NCBI GenBank assembly: GCA_947685225.1
Contig: CANTUV010000033.1
Span: forward strand, 55,529,001 to 55,593,000
Direction of reading: 5' to 3'
Origin: Garcia nutans
Taxonomy: Eukaryota; Streptophyta; Magnoliopsida; Malpighiales; Euphorbiaceae
DNA length: 64,000 nt
In this document: positions 56,125-64,000 of the stretch, one piece after another
Layout of the letters: each line of letters begins with the position of its first letter
Numbering within the stretch: position 1 is the stretch's first letter
Position numbers and translations under genes: made by a program
The notes under the pieces: generated by a model
What the model was told of the DNA's origin: nothing
The model's input: only the letters and a program-made list of their open reading frames with translations
Databases searched by the model: none

Positions 56125-59001
56125 TCATTGATCTTGCAGATACCCTTTGTCTTCCAAGTATAATGCTACTTGTCCAGCCATGGCAGTTGGAGTGGGGCAG
56201 ACTCCATCTTTCTCTTGTATTTGTATCTGCATGGAAAGGGAAAAAAAGTTCACTTCAAAATATGAGGTATATGAAATATTATTGTAATTCCCTTTGAGAT
56301 GTTATTAAGCTGTTTTAGAACAATGGCCAAGTCTAATTAAATATACCTCACAATTTAAAGGTGATTCATAAGGATCATCTATGCCAGTGAAACCTGCAAT
56401 GTAATAGGATCATGTTAAAAGAAAAAAAAAGATTGAACAAGAAGATTACCAATAATGATGGAATTGCAAGATTTGTTAGTCGTTACTTAATTTGGTCAAG
56501 CACTAAACTTACGGTTCTTATTACTACTCATGACAATTTTGTGATCTGTATCACATGATCCAGATTTTGGATCAATAATCTGAAACAAGCTTCCCATTAA
56601 GCAATCCCATAAAGCCTACCGCCAACATACCAGATTCCTGGACAGTGACATTCTGTGCTTCCTTTCTATTCCTCCTATCAAAGCAGTCCAGCTGTAGGCA
56701 AACCTATTCTTAATTAGTAGAAATATGCATGAAATGCTGAAGGTCTATTATCTAGTGCAGGGAGATTTTAAAGTAAGTCAGAAGATCTTGAATTAAAAGA
56801 CAGCATATCCTCTATTGATAACTTAAAAACTTAAAAAGGGAAAAAAAAGGTCATTGTTGATTTCAGAAGAAAACATGCCACAGCCTCTCTGCAATTCCTC
56901 TTCATTTCTTACTTTATTTTCTGTTTTCTAATCTTTTTTTTTTTGGTTGAATTCTTCAGTAACCAATGCACCGTTATACTTAACTTCCATTATAGTCCTA
57001 TGTGCATCCTTCATTGCATGCAGGTAGGTAATGTAGGGGAAGGGTGCATAGAAATCAGAAATATAGAAACCCATGTCAAATGTATCAAAGCAGCACGCAA
57101 GATATGTTCCAAGAACATACCTTTAATTTTTCCAGCACGAGCAAGCTTGTAAAGGCCTTTAGCATCTCTTGCCTCACACAATGATAGAGGCATGTTCATA
57201 AAAACCTGTGCAGTACAAGCCAACTGACGTTTCATCTTCTAGAAAAATTTTCTTAGTCATAACAAGAGCAACTATGGAGGAACCTTGCCTCAATGAAATT
57301 TGAATCTGGCAACATTGAGCGGCAAGCATCACGATCTTTTCTGTATGGTGATATAAGACTAGCAATGCATATCAAACCAGCATCTGCAAAGAGTTTTGCT
57401 ACTTCCCCTAAATCAACCAAACATCTAAATTAGTGATAAATGAGACAACAATATGTCAGGAAAAACTACATATTAAGCTCTTAAAACATGCCATATTAAT
57501 GATGGGGTAAAGCACACATTATTCTTCTAGTCATCACGAACTTTGGAAAATTCTTCCTTCCATAATTGATACAATGTTTTAACTGTCAGATTCATATACC
57601 TAAACAGGTTAATAATTTATTCAATGTTGAAGTCAGACTTCATCAAAACCTCATTGTTCTCCTTACAAATATAATTAAATTCCAGTTTCCTTTTTACCAA
57701 TAATTTGCTAATAATATCATTTTTACCAATATAGAAAAGAAATTTTTACAATTGCAAACAAGCAACTCAAAAAAAGTTTGTTATCATACAAATCCATACT
57801 TACCAACCCTGCGTATGTTTTCAGTTCGATCTTCAGCACTGAAACCGAGATCTTTGTTCAGTCCATGCCGAAGGTTATCTCCATCAAGAACATAGGACAG
57901 CTTCCCCCTAGAATGCAGTTCTCTGCTTAATGAGCAAGCCAGTGTGCTTTTTCCTGAAAAATTTGGCAAAGGTTTGAGAAGACAAACGGCATCTACAGGG
58001 AATATAACAAGATGGAAATGACTCTTCTACCATTAAAGGACATACATCAAAATATATATCAAATAATCCAGAATAACACTTGGACGTCTCGATAGTAGAA
58101 TGGATTGCAAAAATTGATGATTAACTTGCAAAAGAGATTTATTTGTAAAATGTGAATATAACACACAAGCATACTTCAATCGCAAGAACATACTTAATGT
58201 GTAGTTAGTGGTAGAAGGTTGCACCAACTTGATACTATAACTTTACGGCGGGTTGCTAGAACGAATTCGACAATATTTTGATTGCATTCATTGCCATAGA
58301 TGTTAACCTTTTTTCTCATTCACTTGCTCACCTCCCTTTTTGGAACACAGATTTTTGGATCTACAGGATACAAATATCTTTTTTTCCAATGCCAAACCAA
58401 GAGACACACTTGCAACACAAAAGTTCGAAAATTCATACTTCACTTTATTCATGACAAATATTCTAAGAAAAGCAAGTCCATGTGGCATCCAATTCAGCAG
58501 TCCATGAGGTCCATAATCACTGAGAACTATAAGAAATCTTCATTTGTAGCCCTTGGGTTCAACACGGATAACAAAATGAGCTTTTATAAAATGGCAACAG
58601 GCATCAAAACTAGAAACATGAATTTTGTGCCTTGACTTCAGAAATTAGCAGCCCATATAAGATTGATGAGTTATGAGTGATCACATTAATGGTTTAATTT
58701 AAGTTTACAAATTGACAGAAAATGCACATCAAGACATAAAAAGCCCATGAGAAATAGTAAACTTTCTGATTGACCTTCAAAAACTTTAAAATTGAATAAA
58801 ATGAACCAAAAAGCACAAAAAGTTTTGAATCTAGCCGGATGATATTTAAAATGTATAAGAAACGAGTTCAAAGAAACCTGATCCACTGAGCCCCGTTATC
58901 CAGACAACACATCCCTTCTGGTTAAGTAGTTTCTGTCTTTCAGACTTCCCCACTGGGCATTCTTGCCAAAATATATTGGTAGAATTTGAAAAGGTAGACA
59001 T
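56125..59001 (-). CDS. APK3: Adenylyl-sulfate kinase, cytosolic type (APK3-like)
   Basis: Phosphorylates APS with ATP to give PAPS, the sulfate donor for sulfotransferases. Six coding exons: 58878-59001, 57804-57953, 57289-57407, 57121-57205, 56347-56393 and 56125-56226; 627 nt, 208 residues, the length of Arabidopsis APK3. The protein begins MSTFSNSTNIFWQECPVGKS with no transit peptide, as in APK3 and unlike plastid APKs. The P-loop GLSGSGKST spans exons 1-2; DGDNLRHGLNKDLGF, EDRTENIRRVGEV, SLISPYRKDRDACR, VFMNMPLSLCEARDAKGLYK, ARAGKIKGFTGIDDPYE and VCPTP follow in family order. The intron at 57206-57288 uses a GC donor (GAG|GCAAGG). In the exon bearing the ATG the sequence continues upstream to an acceptor at about 59035, so a non-coding first exon is likely further right. 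Confidence 0.95.
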
Positions 59002-61107
59002 AGGAGATACTTTTTTTCCCTTCAGTTCACTTTCTACAATTAAACAATGAAATGAAAAACAGCCCAACCGTGTGAGAGAAGCATTAATATGACTTTTGTT
59101 TGACAAAGAATGAAAATCACAAATGCCAACCACTTGATAAATGATACAGAACAATAGAGAAAATGGCAAGTTTCAACAGAAACACGTGTGTTATATATGT
59201 CAATCTCTGAAAGTTTTCATTCTCAATTTTTTATACCAATAATTGAATTATAAAAAATCTTGGTTACCCATTCCACTGTAACTTGCTTAGTCACTACTAG
59301 TATTTATTTACTCGCAAAGAGAAAGGAAAACACTAATAATCTTCACACTCCAATGGATCAAAAAGCAATTTTGTGATAGAACACAAAATCCCTTTTCGAG
59401 TGAAGCAAAAATGCAAATCCCAAAAACTCATTAATCACAATCATGATCTAAATGCCACTGGCTAAAATACTAAAAATAATCGATAAATCATCAAGAATCA
59501 CAGCAGAAGAGTTAAAAAGAGAACACACTTCCCAACCCCATTATCAAGAAATGCACATTAGGAACGAAAATATAAGCAATAATTAGAGAACATAAAATGT
59601 ATATTAAAACTGAGTTGCTAGTTCGACATTTACAGAGAGATAAACATAACCCACAAAAGCAGACGCTAAAATCACAGAAAACCAGAAAGGGGAAGTACAG
59701 GAAAGAGCCCTCGAATACTCTTCAAATTCAGGTTGAGAGAGAGAGATCGGCTATTGGAAAATTGTTGTATATTGAAATTTAGGCGAGAAAGAGCGTAAAG
59801 GTTCCCTTTACGACCTTTACTCTCTTTGTCTATGTGGAGCAAGTCCAAAGCAGACGGCAGAGTGAATATTCAAACTACGATTAAAGGCCTTTTCTTTTTG
59901 ATTTTCATCGCCAATTAAAATGGATCTCGGGAGCCATATATATTTATGAATAAGATAAATTCTACATATATATATATATATTCTTAACTCGTTCTCTATG
60001 AGCTGCGGTTGAGATTGATTTTGCAATTTTTTTTACAATAGAAATCTAAAAATAAGTAAGAATAGCTATTTATTTTCTTAATAAGTAACTGATATTATTA
60101 AAAGCTTTAAGTCTGTAAACTGAAATATTATATCATCATTAACATGCAAATGTGAAAGAAATTAAATGAATACTTCTATAGATAATTAAGTTTTAATAAA
60201 TGAATTTGAGTAAGTTTCATTATTTAATGGTTTATTATTGAATTTTCAAATTATATTTAGTGCGGTATTTTTTTTAATTTTAGTTTTGCATTTTAAATGA
60301 AGTTGTCTAAATTTATTAATGCATTTCTTAATCAGGCAAGATGGGAATATCAATTATAATACATTTGATAAATTATTTAAAAAATTAATTATTATAAATA
60401 TATTTTACAGAGATATATTATATGGATTGTATTTTACTAAAAATATTAAATTAATATATTTAAAATATATAATAAAATACTAAAAAAATATATTTAAAAA
60501 AAATATTAATTTATTTGATTGTAATTCAATTTTATAAAAAAATTTAAATAATATATAAAGTACTCTTATAACATATCTTTCTTATTTTATCATATCTTAA
60601 ATTAAGTGTATAATTATCTTTTGACATGTGGACTTTTTATTTCACTTTTTCAGTAAAATATTTTTTCTACTATTCTGTAAATAAAATATTTTACTAACTG
60701 GTTGGTAAAGTTTAATCGGCCCAGTATTTTATTTTTTATGAATTATTTTTAAATAAATATAGTATTATTGGTCAAATAAAATTATGTAAATAAAATTTTT
60801 AAAATTTTTATGCAAGCAAATGCATTATATTAAATTATGAATATTTTATTTTTAATAAAAATAAAAAATACTTCATTTTATATGTTTATTATAAAATATA
60901 TATTTCGAATCATTAGATATGACAATAGTTAAAAAAGAAAGAAAGTATATGTATACAAATTTCGTAATGTCGTTCAACTACTAAAATTAAAATTATTTGC
61001 ATGCTAAGTTTATTTTTTATGAATAATAGATTTGGATGATTTTATCTCTTCAAGATAATATAATATTAAAAATTTAAAATTATAATATACATAGGTAGTA
61101 AATGATA
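59002..61107. other. APK3 leader intron and promoter, then spacer
   Basis: 59002-59040 is 5' UTR; a large leader intron probably runs to about 59700-59780, where GA-rich sequence typical of a first exon lies. From 59940 the DNA is AT-rich with a TA tract (59965-59980). No gene is seen. Confidence 0.4.
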
Positions 61108-61391
61108 CTCCTTCCGTCGCTTAAAAATTATTTATTATTTTATTTTAAAATATATTAAAATAATTATTTATTTTTATTTATCAGATATATTTAATATATT
61201 TTTTCTATTTTATTATCTAATAAATTCACACTTTAAATAATAAATTAACGGTGGTTTAAACTATTTTAAAGATAAAATAAATATACGAAGAAGGATAAAA
61301 AAGAGAAATATAAAAATTATTAAAATATTAATTATATTTTTTAAAAATTTATAAAAAAATAAATTAGATAATTTTTATAAAATAGAAGAAG
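61108..61391. mobile_element. Stowaway-like MITE
   Basis: A 284-bp element between TA dinucleotides (61106-61107, 61392-61393). The left end CTCCTTCCGTCGCTTAAAAA is the classic Stowaway terminus; the right end, inverted, reads CTTCTTCTATTTTATAAAAA and matches it imperfectly. The interior is AT-rich and non-coding. Confidence 0.7.
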
Positions 61392-63236
61392 TATTAAATA
61401 AATTTAAATTTACTAACAATAGTAACGAGACATTCGGGCACGTTGCACGCTATTTCCTCAGGCAGTTTGTTCCACCAATAAATAAACAAAAATTCCTTTT
61501 CGTTTAAATATTCATACTTTTCTACTTCTATAAAATCACCTACAATTTTAAATTTATTTTGAACATAACCTTATCCTTCGTTTTACTAAGACAAAATATT
61601 TTAAAATTTGAACTTTATTCATTTAATTTACTTTATCGAGTTATTAACCTTGATCATAATTAAAATTTTATTTCAATCTCACTCGCACCTTTACTAAAAT
61701 GTCCATAACAAATTCCTAAATAATAATATCAATAATAACATTGTATGATGAGACATGTTTTAACAATAAATGCATCTTTTCTGAGTAGTCTCAAAATTAA
61801 TTCATTCTCCTCTAATATAATATTAAAAAAAATTGATTTAACTATAAAAAGTAAAATTAAAGTATTAAAAGATATTAAATTTGATTATCAAATTTATTCT
61901 TTTATCATTTAAAAGATTATTTTTTATATTTATTATGATATTATTATAAAAGTAATATATATGACTTTTATAATAAAAATAGGGTATATTTGTATAGTAT
62001 ATATATTCATATGTATAAATCTCTCGTAAAATCTTAGGAGTTATGTGATCATTATTATTCTTTTGCTAAAATACGCTATAATAATTTTAATTATAATGAA
62101 TTACAAGAGCTACTTAGAGTGGCATGAATTTAAATTTATCAGCGAAAAGGATGGATAATTACTCGCAGCATTTGTTCTTATTTGTTTCAAATAGATGCCA
62201 ATAATTAACTAATTTTGGAAAAAAAAATACAAATCATCTAAGTTTGTAATCTCTTTATTGAGAAAATTACTGAATATATCATTTTTTTAATAAATATATT
62301 AAATATATAATTGATAATATTATCACTTTTCGAGCTTTGCTCCATACTTGAGTTCTGCATATTATCATACAACATTTTAGCATAATGTTACCATACATAA
62401 GCTTAGCCGAGCTCCCTTATATAATATTATTAAGTTTAACATAAATGTCTAATGACTAAATTGAGACTAATGGTAGTATCCTCATCTACCAAGCTATTCT
62501 TTCGAGCTTTTCCATCTGGTATTGTTTATGACTAAGCTTTGCAGGAGAATAATAAACTTTGGTGTCCAACATTTCAATTTGGGCGAGCCTTTGATGTTTG
62601 GGTAAACAGTCACTCGACACAACTATCGTACGAACTGATATATCCGCAATCAGCGCTGATATAATCTCAGACCTTATCTTATTTCACTGTCTATTTATAG
62701 GGTTCCCCTCAGATAATGTGTTATCTCTTCTCTCTTTATTATTTTTATTCAGACAAATCAAATTTTAATTTAACCATTAGAACATCCATTTGGGAGTTCG
62801 ATTTTTTCTCTTTATATCTTGCATGTGGGAGAGTTGCAACAACACCAATATTGAATTTCGACTATAAAAGCTAGGACCTCCTATGAGGTGGGTCCCAACA
62901 TCAATAATAAATGTATACTTTTGAAATTAGGTATTTTTTAAATTAAAAATGAAAAATGATATTTAAATAAATAAGAAAGATAATTATTCTTTAAAATATT
63001 TTTAATTTTTTTTTTTTGAAGAGTAAAATATTTTTAATTTTTATAATATTTTTGTGCAATGTTTTTTTAATTACTTTCAGTAGGCATAAAGCCGGCCCAA
63101 TAATATAACAAATCCAGCCAATACAAGGCCCATCTTATCTATTTCATGGGTTTGGCCCCAGAACGATTTATAATCTGTCCGTCTCGTTCCTCAACAGATC
63201 ACTCGAATAAAGAAAAAGTACGGTGCATGAACTATA
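61392..63236. other. AT-rich spacer and J-protein promoter
   Basis: No gene is seen in 61392-63050. The last 180 bp become GC-richer; GGCCCA motifs at about 63094 and 63129 (site II type on the minus strand) lie upstream of the J-protein start. Confidence 0.45.
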
Positions 63237-63551
63237 ATGCAGGCGCAGCTTCTGGCGGGACCCATCACCCACGCAATGGATGGCTCCGGTGCGTTATCCT
63301 CTTCATTCTCTGCCTCCTCTTTCATCGCCGGCTTCAATTCCCTGATCGGCCCAGCGTGGAACTGGGCCCGGCATCATAACCGTTTATCTGGCTTCCAGAA
63401 GTGGGACCTAGTCGTGGTTGCATCTTCGTCGTCGTCATCATCATCATGGGCCGCCGCCAACGGCGAGCAAGACCACTACGCGTTGCTTGGCCTCACGCGG
63501 ACCGCCACCTCAGCTGATATCAAACGAGCTTACCGCCTTCTGGCTCGCAAG
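63237..63551 (+). CDS. J-domain (DnaJ) protein, first exon only
   Basis: 105 codons from the ATG at 63237 to a GT donor at 63552. The N-terminal 75 residues are rich in Ser, Ala and Gly with few acidic residues, including a run of eight Ser, which fits an organelle (probably plastid) transit peptide. Then DHYALLGLTRTATSADIKRAYRLLARK, helix I and most of helix II of a J domain. The diagnostic HPD would start the next exon, which is not found before 64000, so the gene runs off the window. J proteins stimulate Hsp70 ATPase. A J-protein gene occupies the corresponding place in the Arabidopsis chromosome 5 block. An overlapping 77-codon frame at 63146 is in another phase and is not supported. Confidence 0.82.
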
Positions 63552-64000
63552 GTAATTTGTCACTTTACTGTAACATTCTCTTGCGGAGACTGTTTAATAA
63601 CATAGAAAGCAAGCCCTTAAAAAATAGATTTTTTTTTGTTTCTTTAAACTACTTGTTGGATAAACGGATCAGTATATTAGTTGAAGGTGCACTGAGCGGA
63701 CTTACTTGGTGTTTCAAAAAGGTGAATGCTTGAATTGAAGTCGAGTTGTGACTTTATGTTTGAGCAGATCACTATTTGCATTACATTATAAGATGTTTTA
63801 CTGTTTTAATGCAATGCATTCTACAATTTGACTACCAATAAGTTTCTTCTTCCAATTTGCTATATGTGAGCTTGGTTTTCAGCATTATGACTTGACCTCC
63901 AAATATTTTCAAATGCAATTGTGAATAAGATTTGTTCTTGGTTCGGGAAGTTCATTAAGATTATTGTTCCATACTTGTCAAGAACTATTTCTAAGATGAG
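63552..64000 (+). other. Intron 1 of the J-protein gene (partial)
   Basis: Begins GTAATTT. No exon encoding the HPD motif was found up to the window edge, so the intron is at least 449 nt. Confidence 0.6.

Noticed and set aside
63146..63379. 77-codon frame overlapping the J-protein start
   Set aside because: Another phase with no conserved motif; the frame from 63237 leads into the J domain.
1..64000. CRISPR arrays, bacterial operons, rRNA and tRNA genes
   Set aside because: No spaced identical direct repeats of CRISPR type, no ribosome-binding-site-led operons, no rRNA core sequence and no tRNA arm set (such as a GGTTCRANNCC arm with matching acceptor stem) were seen.

Overview
The window is nuclear DNA of a flowering plant, most likely a rosid eudicot. 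The genes have many short introns with GT-AG borders, the spacers are very AT-rich, and the proteins are plant families. Gene content and order recall two Arabidopsis blocks: RAP2.11 beside alpha-tubulin; CSD3, nCBP, an APR-like gene, a membrane-protein gene and a J-protein on chromosome 5; and an APR-like gene, a DUF1639 gene, an FMN split-barrel gene and APK3 on chromosome 3. The locus numbers behind this comparison come from memory. The species cannot be fixed from sequence alone.

Layout. 1-4.3 kb is AT-rich spacer with transposon debris. 4.3-11.9 kb holds two decaying genes, a RAP2.11-type ERF gene (+) and an alpha-tubulin gene (-), separated by a young TR-GAG-type LTR retrotransposon (6573-8506). 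13.7-16.4 kb is a 7-exon Cu/Zn superoxide dismutase (+), followed by a hAT element (16837-17563). 18.3-21.0 kb is the cap-binding protein nCBP (-). 23.4-28.7 kb is an APR-like thioredoxin-fold protein (+) whose 3.6-kb first intron carries a 5'-truncated RTE LINE. 30.8-32.3 kb is a single-pass membrane protein gene (+). 33.56-34.23 kb looks like a minus-strand snoRNA cluster (two H/ACA, one C/D) behind a TATA/telo-box/site II promoter. 35.7 kb is a short arabinogalactan peptide gene (-). 36-43 kb is spacer with a hAT element and a PIF/Harbinger-type MITE. 43.3-44.9 kb is a DUF1639 gene (+). 46.3-49.6 kb is a near full-length dead RTE LINE (-) with a perfect 17-bp target duplication. 49.9-54.2 kb is a 12-exon FMN split-barrel/DUF2470 protein (-). 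55.0 kb is an 82-residue protein (-). 56.1-59.0 kb is cytosolic-type APS kinase (-). The first exon of a J-domain protein (+) starts at 63.2 kb and the gene runs off the right edge.

The genes do not form one pathway. APS kinase and the APR-like protein belong to the sulfur-metabolism gene world, although the latter lacks a reductase domain. SOD and the FMN protein are redox or heme related. nCBP and the snoRNAs concern RNA function. Exon borders were placed by hand from splice dinucleotides and reading phase. For every intact gene the exon lengths sum to a multiple of three; for alpha-tubulin they do not.
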